The notes: generated from the sequence alone by a model not told the origin. A stretch of 49,685 bases of DNA from a virus (IMGVR_UViG_3300049847_000812:1-49685), one strand, 5' to 3'; counted from the first letter of the stretch, positions 1-8,383 are shown. Program-made: numbers and translations.

Positions 1-203
1 GGGCAACCAGCACCAGCGCAGAAAACCACAACCCCAGACGACCTCATAGCGCAAGCCGAAGCGTCTGGTGGCACCCCACAAGAGATTGCGGACGCGAAGA
101 CGCTCATTACGCAGGAAGCGCAACAACGCCAACGCGCTGATCTTCCAGTGGCACAACCAGCTTCTGCTCCGCCAAAGATCATGCAACCCCTCGACCCGAA
201 CGC
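1..203. repeat. Left copy of imperfect 203-bp terminal direct repeat
   Basis: Matches 49483-49685 with seven substitutions by direct comparison (at 100, 109, 114, 120, 123, 129 and 162) and no indel. Both copies are in the same reading frame of the ejection protein. The overlap shows a circular or permuted molecule. The mismatches change three residues (T to A, T to A, Q to H) and are more likely population variants joined by assembly than a true packaging repeat. Confidence 0.85.
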
Positions 204-1980
204 TGACCCCATGACGTATGCGCGTACGCCTATCGCCATGGGGATTAACGCCGCTGGCACAAGCCTTGGCGCAACAGCGGGAGGCATAGCGGGGAGTGTG
301 GCAGGCCCAGTTGGCGCGGTGGCTGGAGGCGTGGCGGGGGAAGCTGCTGGGAGTCTTGCCGCCCGCAAAGCGAATGTAGCGCTAGGATTAGAGGAGCCTG
401 GGGTTGGCGGAGATGTCGCTGCTGTGGCATTGCCTCTCGCTGGGCGGGCTGTAGCAGCCGGGATTCCATTCGCATTACATCTCAAAGATACTATGAAGTC
501 TGGGAAGCTAACGAATGCTGCCGCGCAAGAGATTGAAGAGCTGGGGAAGAAATATGATGTGCCGCTTTCGACTGGCGATGTGGGGCGCAATCCGTTCGTT
601 AAATGGCTGGAAACTATGATCGAAAAAATTCCAGGAGGCGGTTCGTATCCCTTTCGGAAGGAGCAAATGTCGAAATTACGCACAGCAGCAAATGAAGCAA
701 GCGATGCCGCCTATAATGCCATGAGTAAACTATCCTATGAGGGGCTTGATACAGTAAAGGAATTAGCGAAGAAAGGGAATCCCGAAGCGTACGAACTCTT
801 GCGGACAATAGAGGGCTCCGGCGATGACTGGCATAGGATTATTCAGGCCAGCGGGGATATCAAAGTCTTTAATGCGCAGCTCAAGGCAAATCAACTCTAT
901 GATAAAGTGGCCATGCTGGCGCAGGAAGCGGGCGGAGCAGTTGCAACGAGACAAACAGGGCACATGCTTGAATATTTACAACAAGAATTGTCAAGGCAGG
1001 GAGTACCTGATATAAAAACCATGAATTTTCTCGACGGCATGCGGCAACGACTATTTGAGACGAACCATACTGTTGGGCAATTCATGCAAATGCGTAGCAC
1101 GCTAGGGAATTTGATTGAAAAGGCCTATCAGGGGAAGAACAGCCTGGTAGGCGAGCAGGGAGTGGGCGTATTAACTCGACTCCGTCACGCAGTAGAGAAT
1201 GATTTAATCCAATATATGAAAGACCGGAATAATCCTGCACTGATGAAAGCCTGGCGTGATGCTGATAATTATTATCGCGATGTGGTGACTCCATTCAAGG
1301 ACCACCAAATCGCTATGGCGCTCACAGCGAGCAACCCTGATGAGGTTTATGCGAGATTCATTCAAGCTGGGAAAGGGGATCGTGCTGAGAAATTCTATAC
1401 CGCGCTTGATGAAAAAGGGCGCGCTGCCGTGCGGTACGGCATGGTGAACGAAGCCGTAGAAAATGCGACACGAGAAAATATTGATACTTTTAGCCCGGCA
1501 AAGTTTGCGCAATATCTTGAAAAGCGTGATATCCCTGCTGGTGTTTTCTTCAAAGGTGATGCCAAGTGGGAACTTGATGGACTCACGAAACTCATGCGCC
1601 ACACAGAACGAGCTGGCCAAATTATGGAGAATCCGCCGACGGGCAACCGATTAATCCCATTGCTTCTAGGAGGAACAGCGTATGGCCTGGCGGGGACGGC
1701 AGGCCCTGTTGGACTAGGCGTTGGGATAGGAGGGGCGCGCGTTATGCAGAAGTTTTTGACTAATCCACGTACGCGTCAGCTACTAATTAATGCATCAGAT
1801 ATGCAGATTGGCTCGAAGGCCATGAGCGAGGTTCAACGGCAGTTAGGTTTGGAGTGGGGAGCTTTTGCCAGGGGCGCAATGAGCGAGCTGGCGCGTGATA
1901 CAAAACCAGAAGCTGGCGCGTCGCCTCTGCAAACTGGCGAAGAAATACAGGTAGGTGACGCGCTGAGTACCTATCGTTAG
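1..1980 (+). CDS. Ejection protein with transglycosylase domain, C-terminal part
   Basis: The frame is open from the first base and reads GQPAPAQKTTTP, the same residues found near the window end. The gene therefore starts at 48778 and crosses the circular join, giving about 894 aa in all; the ATG at 148 is internal. This part is 659 residues: a Pro/Gln/Ala-rich linker, a Gly/Ala-rich stretch likely to be membrane-active (about residues 75-125 here), a long helical region, and a second Gly/Ala-rich hydrophobic segment around residues 550-580. No catalytic motif lies in this part; the lytic domain is in the N-terminal part. It is the last gene of the ejection cluster, the position of P22 gp16. 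The role, entering the host envelope with the DNA, is inferred from the family and gene order. Confidence 0.8.
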   Translation, partial: GQPAPAQKTTTPDDLIAQAEASGGTPQEIADAKTLITQEAQQRQRADLPVAQPASAPPKIMQPLDPNADPMTYARTPIAMGINAAGTSLGATAGGIAGSVAGPVGAVAGGVAGEAAGSLAARKANVALGLEEPGVGGDVAAVALPLAGRAVAAGIPFALHLKDTMKSGKLTNAAAQEIEELGKKYDVPLSTGDVGRNPFVKWLETMIEKIPGGGSYPFRKEQMSKLRTAANEASDAAYNAMSKLSYEGLDTVKELAKKGNPEAYELLRTIEGSGDDWHRIIQASGDIKVFNAQLKANQLYDKVAMLAQEAGGAVATRQTGHMLEYLQQELSRQGVPDIKTMNFLDGMRQRLFETNHTVGQFMQMRSTLGNLIEKAYQGKNSLVGEQGVGVLTRLRHAVENDLIQYMKDRNNPALMKAWRDADNYYRDVVTPFKDHQIAMALTASNPDEVYARFIQAGKGDRAEKFYTALDEKGRAAVRYGMVNEAVENATRENIDTFSPAKFAQYLEKRDIPAGVFFKGDAKWELDGLTKLMRHTERAGQIMENPPTGNRLIPLLLGGTAYGLAGTAGPVGLGVGIGGARVMQKFLTNPRTRQLLINASDMQIGSKAMSEVQRQLGLEWGAFARGAMSELARDTKPEAGASPLQTGEEIQVGDALSTYR

Positions 1981-2213
1981 TATGTGGTGCATGAGGTCTG
2001 CGTCCCATAGCGATTGCAGACCGTGCGTAGCGCCCTGCGTGGCGCCTGTAACTGATAAGGCAAGGCATATTGCGGCAGTATGACAGGCGCAGGCGCCACA
2101 AAGACTCTCTGCCTTTCCAGAAGTATTGGGTCATTCGCCCCAGTTTCAATTGCACAACCCATATGGGCCATCGCTATTCCTATACTGATGATGAATACTG
2201 TTTTGCGTAACAT
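1977..2213 (-). CDS. Small lipoprotein, possible outer spanin
   Basis: A 78-aa protein. The start at 2213 was chosen over longer in-frame starts because AGGAG lies seven bases upstream and the protein then begins with a signal: MLRKTVF, a hydrophobic run, and a lipobox-like HMGC at about residue 19. The mature part is Pro/Arg-rich with two more cysteines near the end. A small Pro-rich lipoprotein beside a holin-like gene would suit the Rz1/outer-spanin role in lysis, but no inner-spanin partner overlaps it, so this is inference. It converges on the ejection gene with a four-base overlap of ends and has its own promoter at 2254-2281. Confidence 0.65.
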   Translation of the reverse strand: MLRKTVFIISIGIAMAHMGCAIETGANDPILLERQRVFVAPAPVILPQYALPYQLQAPRRALRTVCNRYGTQTSCTTY

Positions 2214-2232
2214 GTCAGAACTCCTGTGATAG

Positions 2233-2281
2233 TTGTATAGAGAAGATAATATCATTATACAATCATACTCCCCATATGCAA
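2233..2281. promoter_or_regulatory. Divergent overlapping sigma-70 promoters
   Basis: Minus strand: TTGCAT (2281-2276), 16-base spacer, TATAAT (2259-2254), reading into the lipoprotein. Plus strand: TTGTAT (2233-2238), 17-base spacer, TATACA (2256-2261), reading into the gene at 2292. The two -10 elements overlap, so the promoters probably compete. Confidence 0.6.
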
Positions 2282-2291
2282 TGGAGAATGA

Positions 2292-2543
2292 ATGGGAGAT
2301 AAAAATAAAGCGTCCTGTTTCCACACTGGCAATCTTGTTCTCAGTAAGCAAACGCTCATGCAATTACTCCGTTTAGCCTTACAAGATCATATTTTTCGAG
2401 AAGAGGCAGGGTTGTTGCATGTATTGGATATAACTGAAATCCGGCAAGATAATAAATACGATATAAAGATTGCTCTTGCTATAGCAAAAAGTAATTGGTT
2501 TGATGATCGCGAGGCTGTTAGACGAGGAGATCTAGCACGATGA
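2292..2543 (+). CDS. Hypothetical protein upstream of holin-like gene
   Basis: 83 aa, not recognised. It is a soluble, mixed-charge protein, mainly helical by composition (residues about 20-65), with one Cys and no membrane segment. GGAGA precedes the ATG by a few bases. Its stop overlaps the start of the next gene (ATGA at 2540), so the two are probably translated together. It follows the plus-strand promoter at 2233-2261. Position suggests a part in lysis or its timing, but nothing in the protein shows this. Confidence 0.6.
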   Translation: MGDKNKASCFHTGNLVLSKQTLMQLLRLALQDHIFREEAGLLHVLDITEIRQDNKYDIKIALAIAKSNWFDDREAVRRGDLAR

Positions 2544-2746
2544 GCAGATTGGCGACCCGGATGTGGATTAGTGCTCTTACTTCTTTCGCGATAGCATCGG
2601 GGACTGTGCTCATTGCCACGCTGGAGGGTGGCAGCAAGCTTTCAACATACAAAATGACCTATGCTGCTGTCTGTGGGCTGGTGGCAGCTGCAAGAGATAT
2701 CCAATCGCGATTGACTCCTGCTCCGAATGGCCCGAAGAATGAATGA
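2540..2746 (+). CDS. Small membrane protein, holin candidate
   Basis: 68 aa. A hydrophobic segment at about residues 9-27 (ISALTSFAIASGTVLIA) and a weaker one at about 38-52 (MTYAAVCGLVAAA) suit a two-segment phage holin; the charged, Pro-rich C-terminus (PAPNGPKNE) would be cytoplasmic. It starts within the stop of the preceding gene. Small two-segment membrane proteins near the end of the virion genes often permeabilise the inner membrane at lysis. The assignment rests on topology and position only. No separate endolysin was found nearby. Confidence 0.6.
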   Translation: MSRLATRMWISALTSFAIASGTVLIATLEGGSKLSTYKMTYAAVCGLVAAARDIQSRLTPAPNGPKNE

Positions 2747-2835
2747 CAAAAGCCTCACGCCCGTCAGGCGGACACCCTATTCAATCCGGGCTCATCATTG
2801 CGGAGACCTATTATTGCCTTTCTTAGGAGACCCAT

Positions 2836-3597
2836 ATGCCTCGCCTCTGTACCCTTTTCCTGATCCTCACCATGCTATGTTCCCCTTTCTATGCCTGGGC
2901 ACAATCAGGCACTCCTGATGATCCACTGATTATCGATATTGTCAAAGGTCCCGACGATCCCATTGTGGCTGATCTGAATGAGCCGACCCTCTCGCCTATT
3001 GCGGTCGGATACCGAGTGGCAGAAGGCAACGCTGGCGAAAGTGGATTCTCCTATGCCGCGGAGTCAACCTGGGTGGATATTTTTGTCATTTGGCACATGA
3101 ATACAGAGCAGGCCGTGGCATTCATGCTCGCTCATCCCTATAAGCAGGTCTGGAAAACCATGCCAAGTTACATAACTGGCGGGCGCACCTGGGATCAATT
3201 CATTGAAGATGTGATGCTTGAGTGGACGCGCTACAATATGGAAAATATCATGGGCGCGGAGCCAGAGACGGAGAGTAAAGGGAATGTTCCCGCGCCATCG
3301 ATCGACCGAGATAGCCAGAATCGCATTAAGCTGAATCTCTATGTGAAAAGCTCACACAGTTGCACGTACCTCATGAATCACAATTATGATTTTCACGGGC
3401 GTAAACGCTTCACGAAATGCGTCGAGGCGCAATGGTATGTACCGCAGACCTATACGAGCGGCTATCGCTCTATTACCCGCAAGAAGCTGTACTTCCGCAA
3501 GGTGCCATCCTATATCTACTGGCCAGCCATGTATCGGGATGATCCCTGTGATCTAGTCTACAACCGGTCCTGTTGGATGCTCATTCACACTCCGTAA
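2836..3597 (+). CDS. Secreted two-cysteine-family protein (large member)
   Basis: 253 aa with a clear Sec signal: MPRLCTLFLILTMLCSPFYAWA, cleavage likely after AWA. TTAGGAGA precedes the ATG at good spacing. The mature protein is acidic at first (repeated DDP motifs) and Tyr/Arg-rich at the end. Its C-terminal third has a hydrophobic strand, SCTYLM, a basic stretch, then FTKCVEA and a Tyr-rich strand. The same pattern occurs in the secreted proteins at 8949-9437 and 10095-10637, so I read the three as diverged members of one family. Additional cysteines near the end could form a disulphide. Function unknown; it should act in the periplasm or outside the cell. Confidence 0.7.
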   Translation: MPRLCTLFLILTMLCSPFYAWAQSGTPDDPLIIDIVKGPDDPIVADLNEPTLSPIAVGYRVAEGNAGESGFSYAAESTWVDIFVIWHMNTEQAVAFMLAHPYKQVWKTMPSYITGGRTWDQFIEDVMLEWTRYNMENIMGAEPETESKGNVPAPSIDRDSQNRIKLNLYVKSSHSCTYLMNHNYDFHGRKRFTKCVEAQWYVPQTYTSGYRSITRKKLYFRKVPSYIYWPAMYRDDPCDLVYNRSCWMLIHTP

Positions 3598-3654
3598 AGA
3601 TATTGCCTCCTTTTCTCTGTTGTGGTACCTTATTTCCATCCGGCGTTTAAGACT

Positions 3655-3698
3655 CTCCCCCGGTGTCCCTCTGTGCCGCAAGGCGCATTGCGGGGGAG
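3655..3698 (+). terminator. Structured hairpin after the secreted protein
   Basis: CTCCCCCG (3655-3662) pairs with CGGGGGAG (3691-3698). Inside it, TGTGCC and GGCGCA pair around a GCAA tetraloop. There is no T-run afterwards, so it may be a processing or stability element rather than a factor-independent terminator. Confidence 0.45.
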
Positions 3699-3846
3699 AA
3701 GAACATTGAATCGCCTATTGTCCCCTACCTCTCGACATCTCTCATAGCTCCTCTGCTATACATAAGATGCTGTAAGAAGGTGGATATGCTATCATGATTT
3801 GCGCCTATCGGGTGGCACCGGATAGCTACCGCTTGCCACTCGCACT

Positions 3847-3884
3847 GAGCAGCCAGTTAGTCTTGAGTCCCTGGCTGGCTGCTC
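3847..3884 (+). promoter_or_regulatory. Leader hairpin upstream of the antirepressor
   Basis: GAGCAGCCAG (3847-3856) is perfectly complementary to CTGGCTGCTC (3875-3884), with an 18-base loop. It ends 38 bases before the GTG start of the antirepressor, whose ribosome site is outside it. Antirepressor genes are often controlled after transcription, and this hairpin is a candidate for such control. The rest of 3598-3922 shows no convincing gene: the open frame from 3794 lacks a good ribosome site. Confidence 0.4.
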
Positions 3885-3922
3885 TCCTCTTATGGGCTCA
3901 ACTCTATACTCAAGGAGAGATC

Positions 3923-4717
3923 GTGAATCAATTAATTCCTTTTGAAAAACGTATAGTCGGGACCGAGACGATTGAGACAGTCGATGGCCGTGATTTGCAT
4001 GTCGGGTTGGAGATTGGGAAGGATTATACGAGCTGGATTAAGGCGCAGATAAAGCGCGCACAACTTGATAAAGATTTGGATTATATCACCTTCACCCAAT
4101 TGGGGGAGACTGCTACTGGCGGATATAAAACCACAGAATACTTCCTCACCTTCGATGCCTCCAAGCATGTGGCCATGATGAGCGGATCAAAAAAGGGTAA
4201 AGAGGTGCGTGAGTACTTCATCGCATGCGAGAAAGAGTTACGTGATCGTCCGGCCTTGAAAGGCGACATGCTTGTGCAAATGGCTGAAGCCTATAGAAAA
4301 CTTGAAGCACAGCAAGAGCGTGATCGTCTCGCCTTAGTAGAAAATCAACAAAAAACAATTGAGGCTCTCGAAAAAGCCGTCGAATCTCTTTCGACAGCTC
4401 AGCGTGCCGAGACCAAAGCTGACATGGTCACCGATGAGTTACGTCGGTTTACCCTGGAAGAATACGTGCACAGCAATGGTCTGCTGCGGCAATTCCCCGC
4501 GAAGTATTTCTCGCGTTACTCCGCCTGGCTCAAGTCCTTCTGTCTGCAATATGGTCTGCGTATAGATAAAGCTCCAGTCGTAGGGAAGCAATGGGAAGAA
4601 GAACTCGCCTACCCCATTCAGGCTCTTGCCGCATGGCTCCGTTACGAGCAGACAAAGCCACGGCAGATAAACTTAGAGTCGCACAAACTTGAAGACACCG
4701 ATACGCAGCAAGATTAG
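3923..4717 (+). CDS. Phage antirepressor, AntA/AntB family
   Basis: 264 aa from the GTG at 3923, chosen because AGGAGA lies five bases upstream; the longer frame from 3794 has no ribosome site. The first 110 residues carry the antirepressor-domain pattern: VDGRDLHVGLEIGKDYTSWI, then YKTTEYFLTFDASKHVAMM and KGKEVREYFIACEKEL. A coiled coil follows (about 115-180), then a helical C-terminal domain that may bind the target. Such proteins inactivate a phage repressor. The candidate targets here are the ribbon-helix-helix and Cro/CI-type proteins in this genome. With no integrase seen, its presence suggests descent from temperate phages. Confidence 0.8.
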   Translation: MNQLIPFEKRIVGTETIETVDGRDLHVGLEIGKDYTSWIKAQIKRAQLDKDLDYITFTQLGETATGGYKTTEYFLTFDASKHVAMMSGSKKGKEVREYFIACEKELRDRPALKGDMLVQMAEAYRKLEAQQERDRLALVENQQKTIEALEKAVESLSTAQRAETKADMVTDELRRFTLEEYVHSNGLLRQFPAKYFSRYSAWLKSFCLQYGLRIDKAPVVGKQWEEELAYPIQALAAWLRYEQTKPRQINLESHKLEDTDTQQD

Positions 4718-4772
4718 CATAAGCAGGATGACACCATCTCGGAGCTGTGTGGCAGCAGCTTCGCGATGGTAT

Positions 4773-4797
4773 GGGCAGGGAAAGAGCCACCCTGCCC
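4773..4797 (+). terminator. Hairpin terminator after the antirepressor
   Basis: GGGCAGGG (4773-4780) and CCCTGCCC (4790-4797) form an eight-pair stem with a nine-base loop, about 55 bases past the antirepressor stop. It lacks a strong T-run, as do the other hairpins in this genome. Confidence 0.5.
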
Positions 4798-4826
4798 TGT
4801 CATCCTGCCAAAGAAAGTAGCACATA

Positions 4827-5015
4827 ATGGATGAGCACGAAGCCCTGGCGAAGATCATTGAAGCCCTCATTCAGTGGCGCAATACGCATGAAAAAGGGGG
4901 ACAATGTCGCAATGACTACAACGAGGTTCTCGAAAAGGTACACACAATCCACAGCAAAATTGTGCACGCGGCCTACCCAAAAGAGGGAACGTCACCGTAT
5001 TTGTGCAGGCATTGA
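4827..5015 (+). CDS. Small hypothetical protein
   Basis: 62 aa, unrecognised, predicted helical and charged (MDEHEALAKIIEAL; later EVLEKVHTIH). It lies between the antirepressor terminator and the tailspike pair in the same orientation. The ribosome site is weak, and another plus-strand frame overlaps it. Its residue composition is protein-like, which is why it is kept. It would fill most of the gap 4718-5047. Confidence 0.35.
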   Translation: MDEHEALAKIIEALIQWRNTHEKGGQCRNDYNEVLEKVHTIHSKIVHAAYPKEGTSPYLCRH

Positions 5016-5047
5016 CATAAAGCTCATAGTGAGAGGAAAGGCAAAGC

Positions 5048-5692
5048 ATGGCAATTTTGACACCATTCCCAAAATTTCGAGCCTTCACCGCCAATGGACT
5101 CCCTATGGCTGGTGGGAAGTTGTATACCTTTCTCACTGGAACGAGCACCCCACAATCAACATATACTGATCAATCAGCCATGTCATTCAATACAAATCCT
5201 GTCATTCTTGACGCAAACGGTGAGGCAAATGTCTGGCTTGATTCGACCGTGCGCTATCGATTTCGTCTTGATGATTCGACCGATGTGACGCAATGGACTG
5301 TGGATGGTCTTGGCGATCCTGGAGCCAGTGGTATTCCTAACGGGATGAATATTGCCGTGGCACGGGCTACCTTGACAGCCAGCAATAATGCAGCAGAGTT
5401 AACAGCCACTCTCCTCATTCCAGCACAAAGTCTTGTGTTAGCATTGTCCCATCAGGTGACCACCACTTTTGGAAATGGCAATGGGTTGTCTGCCTTACAT
5501 ATTGGCGATGGAGGCGTTGTCGATCGATGGTTTAGCAATGCTTCACGACTGTCTGGGTCGATTCAGACAGCGAATGTGCCTGTTGACAGCGGAGCAGGAG
5601 GACTCTCAGTTATTGTGACAGCTGTTGGGGGAACATTTTCGACAACCGGACAAATCAAGGTGACCGTTTATTATATGACTTTTGGCATATAG
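5048..5692 (+). CDS. Tailspike head-binding-like protein
   Basis: 214 aa. The N-terminal 95 residues (FRAFTANGLPMAGGKLYTF, then a Thr-rich strand, VILDANGEANVWL, YRFRLDD) follow the pattern of phage tail-fibre and tailspike N-terminal domains that bind the virion. The rest (about 100-214) looks like an all-beta, Gly/Thr/Ser-rich domain. AGGAAAGG precedes the ATG. It lies directly before the beta-helix protein with a short gap. The pair may be one spike divided into an adaptor and a blade, with this protein the virion-bound part. No signal peptide is present, unlike its neighbour. Confidence 0.7.
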   Translation: MAILTPFPKFRAFTANGLPMAGGKLYTFLTGTSTPQSTYTDQSAMSFNTNPVILDANGEANVWLDSTVRYRFRLDDSTDVTQWTVDGLGDPGASGIPNGMNIAVARATLTASNNAAELTATLLIPAQSLVLALSHQVTTTFGNGNGLSALHIGDGGVVDRWFSNASRLSGSIQTANVPVDSGAGGLSVIVTAVGGTFSTTGQIKVTVYYMTFGI

Positions 5693-5702
5693 GAAGTGTG
5701 CT

Positions 5703-7733
5703 ATGCGTAAGCTGTTGCTATTGTATTGCATGCTGTGCGTATCAACCCTGGTATTTGCAGCAAATAGGCATCCTGGTGGTGCGACAGATTCATTCTTAGA
5801 ACTCAGTGCTTATTTTGGCGATCTGACCACTGGGTACGTGGTGACTGGTTGTTCTCACGGCACTGGGGCCGGGACAAGTGGAACTATTAGCGCATGTCGT
5901 GCCTATGTGCGCAACACGAGTACACCACAGCTCCTTCAGTACATTGAAGATGTTGGATCACGGACTATTACCTATTCCAGTGGCGATGGAACGTATTGGC
6001 TTATTGCTCATTATAGCATGACAGCAGTCGTCAGTGGATGGACTCGCGTTGCGGGCACGCATTATATGTGGCAATTCAGTACCACAGCACCAGCGACCCC
6101 TAATCAGGCATTGCTGTTGGCGAAGGTCACGCTTTCCGGTGGCGCTATCACGGGCTTTGTGGCACTGGCCCCAAAGTCGGGGATTCTTGGCACGACAGTC
6201 AATGCAGAATATTATGGGATGAAATGCGACGGCACGACAAACAATAGCACTGCATTGCAAGCTGCGCATGATGCATTGCCGGCGGAAGGGGGGAAAATCC
6301 TGCTACCTGCCGCGTCGCTCTCTTGCAAATTTGGCACATCATTTGCCCCGACAAAGCCTATCTGGCTCTTGGGAGCAGGAGGTGAGGGCGCGAATTCTGG
6401 AGAACATGCCGAGACCGTCCTTGAATATACGGGGAGTGGGACTGCTATCAACCTTGACGGAAAGCCTACAGTAGGAAGTATATTAGAAGGTTTCGAATTA
6501 GAGCATTCCGGGACCGCCACGACAGGCATACGCATAGAGAACACAAGCCATGTGGTTTTACGTGATGTATCCATGTCGACAACAGACACAAAGTTTAGTA
6601 GCGAGGCTCTTAAGGTGGGAGATGCCACCGGTGGGCACACCGTCACCTTGCAGCGTGTCTATATTCGCAATGCTGCCCCTATAGGGGTACGTATTAATAA
6701 TATGACGGCGCCATATATCATTGATAGCACAATTCAACATCATAGCGCTTGTAACATCAAGTTGGGAGACACGGGGCGAGCGAAAGACATTCATGTGCTG
6801 TATTCCCGTCTGGAAGTGAGTGAGCCTACGTATACTTCTGCTGTAGGTGTTTGCGTAGTCGATGTCGAGGGCCTGTGGATAGACCATTCGCATTTTGAGA
6901 TTGGAGACGGCGCTGATTGGGCTATTAATGTCCCCAGCACAGCAACGCAATGTGAGCACTGCGTGTTTACAAATAATCAATTCAATATACTCAATACTGC
7001 CCCTGGTGGGGATGGAGTCATTAATCTTGACGCTCCGGGGACCAATCCCGCTGCTTATGTCGTTGCAACAGGGAATAGGGTGCTCTCAAATAACCCTACT
7101 CCTGCCAATGCGAACTTTATCACGCTGGGGAATACGAGTGGGAACGGAGGGGCAACCTATCTCGTTGTGGAAAACAACGAGATAACGTCAATACTGACTG
7201 TGGTTAACAATCCTTCCTATGTGAAGGGATGGTTCCGGCAAATGGGGAATTATAATCTTGGCGCATCCCCATTGCGGTATGGCGTGCAGGCCATTAGCGA
7301 TTGCCTGGCAGCTGATACCGTGACGGGCAACATCGGCGCTGGAGTGGATACGATTTTCACGTGCAACATCGGCGGTGGGAATATCCGCGCAAGTAATAAT
7401 GCGTTACGTATTGTTGTGGGCGGCACCACTGCGGCAAATGGGAATAATAAAGAAGTGCGTGTCACCGTTGGAGGAACGCAAGTCTTTACGACGGGCGTCG
7501 TTGCAGCAAACGCTATTGATTGGAAAATCGATTGCGAAGGCGGGAGAAGCAGTGGGTCATCTATTCGTATGTACTGTCACGGGAATCCACTGACGACGAC
7601 AACATTGAAAACAACAAGGACAGTTATTAGCGGATTAGATTTCCAGGTGCAGATTGCTGTTGTCGTTACGGGGGAAGCCACAACAACGAATGATATTACC
7701 CTGGACTATGCCAATGTGGAATTACTGAGGTGA
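5703..7733 (+). CDS. Beta-helix tailspike-like protein with signal peptide
   Basis: 676 aa from the ATG at 5703, with AGGAAG six bases upstream; the earlier TTG at 5682 is poorer. It starts with a Sec signal (MRKLLLLYCMLCVSTLVFA). After about 160 residues of beta-rich sequence comes the pectate-lyase-3 signature of phage spikes: MKCDGTTNNSTALQAAHDAL and GGKILLPA. A right-handed beta-helix follows (about 180-480, repeated VVLRDV/IDST strands), then a jelly-roll-like C-terminus. Such proteins bind or cleave surface polysaccharide. A signal peptide is very unusual for a virion spike and suggests export instead of, or as well as, incorporation. It converges with the next gene with no gap. Confidence 0.75.
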   Translation: MRKLLLLYCMLCVSTLVFAANRHPGGATDSFLELSAYFGDLTTGYVVTGCSHGTGAGTSGTISACRAYVRNTSTPQLLQYIEDVGSRTITYSSGDGTYWLIAHYSMTAVVSGWTRVAGTHYMWQFSTTAPATPNQALLLAKVTLSGGAITGFVALAPKSGILGTTVNAEYYGMKCDGTTNNSTALQAAHDALPAEGGKILLPAASLSCKFGTSFAPTKPIWLLGAGGEGANSGEHAETVLEYTGSGTAINLDGKPTVGSILEGFELEHSGTATTGIRIENTSHVVLRDVSMSTTDTKFSSEALKVGDATGGHTVTLQRVYIRNAAPIGVRINNMTAPYIIDSTIQHHSACNIKLGDTGRAKDIHVLYSRLEVSEPTYTSAVGVCVVDVEGLWIDHSHFEIGDGADWAINVPSTATQCEHCVFTNNQFNILNTAPGGDGVINLDAPGTNPAAYVVATGNRVLSNNPTPANANFITLGNTSGNGGATYLVVENNEITSILTVVNNPSYVKGWFRQMGNYNLGASPLRYGVQAISDCLAADTVTGNIGAGVDTIFTCNIGGGNIRASNNALRIVVGGTTAANGNNKEVRVTVGGTQVFTTGVVAANAIDWKIDCEGGRSSGSSIRMYCHGNPLTTTTLKTTRTVISGLDFQVQIAVVVTGEATTTNDITLDYANVELLR

Positions 7734-8105
7734 TTAGCGCTTATTGTACCCATTCCCTCCTATCCTCTCGCTGATGCCTTTCACATCTGAGGCGATGCCT
7801 CTCAGGCTTTCCAGCATCGTCTCTTGTCCCCTTTCTAGCAGCGCCAGTCGTGATTGACTGGACTGTAATTCGGCGGCAGTCTTGGCGATGAGCGCCGCAT
7901 GCGTATCGGCCAGCTTTTCTAAGCTATACATTTTCGTCTCCAGCGCGGTCAATCTCACCAGCATGGCAGTCTGCACTTCCACGGCCTTCTCCAGCCGCGT
8001 CGTGGTGCTCACGAGATACCCATTGATCACAAGGAAGACGGCGGGGATGAGCACTGTCCCAACCCACCACGGAACGGGGGAATTCGTCGAGGATACGCCT
8101 GGCAT
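7734..8105 (-). CDS. Membrane-anchored coiled-coil protein
   Basis: 123 aa from the ATG at 8105, with GGAG seven bases upstream. One membrane segment at about residues 13-33 (WWVGTVLIPAVFLVINGYLV) is followed by a coiled coil to about residue 110 (RLEKAVEVQTAMLVRLTALE onward). A longer version from 8249 exists, but its N-terminal part is low-complexity and is read in another frame by the overlapping gene. The topology suits an inner spanin, or a holin-associated protein of the XhlA kind. It is the last gene of the long leftward run. Confidence 0.6.
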   Translation of the reverse strand: MPGVSSTNSPVPWWVGTVLIPAVFLVINGYLVSTTTRLEKAVEVQTAMLVRLTALETKMYSLEKLADTHAALIAKTAAELQSSQSRLALLERGQETMLESLRGIASDVKGISERIGGNGYNKR

Positions 8106-8265
8106 ACTCCTGCTCCAATCGTTCGGCTCGTTGCTCGGTCTCGGCGAGTAGCTGTTCGATCTTCCGGTTGTTTTCGGCGATAATAGGGGAACAATCAGTG
8201 ATAAGCATAACGATTGCATAAGTATAAATGCAAATAATGATTGACGCAAATAACGTTTTGTGCAT
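7924..8265 (-). CDS. Membrane protein overlapping the next gene in another frame
   Basis: 113 aa. The first 60 residues look real: a membrane or signal segment (LFASIIICIYTYAIVMLI) then a short coiled coil (NNRKIEQLLAETEQRAERLE). From about residue 60 the frame runs opposite the well-supported gene starting at 8105, and the sequence turns Arg/His-rich. It is either an out-of-frame overlap as in Rz/Rz1 spanin pairs, or one coiled-coil gene split by a frameshift near 8105. I cannot decide between these. Confidence 0.45.
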   Translation of the reverse strand: MHKTLFASIIICIYTYAIVMLITDCSPIIAENNRKIEQLLAETEQRAERLEQEYARRILDEFPRSVVGWDSAHPRRLPCDQWVSREHHDAAGEGRGSADCHAGEIDRAGDENV

Positions 8266-8383
8266 GGCCTTTACCCCATGGATTAATGTGCACTATTTTC
8301 TGTGCAAATTATCGCATGGGGAGTGCACGAAAATCCTGAGGGAACCCTGAGGATATGCTGAGGAAAAAGACTATTCCACTTGC

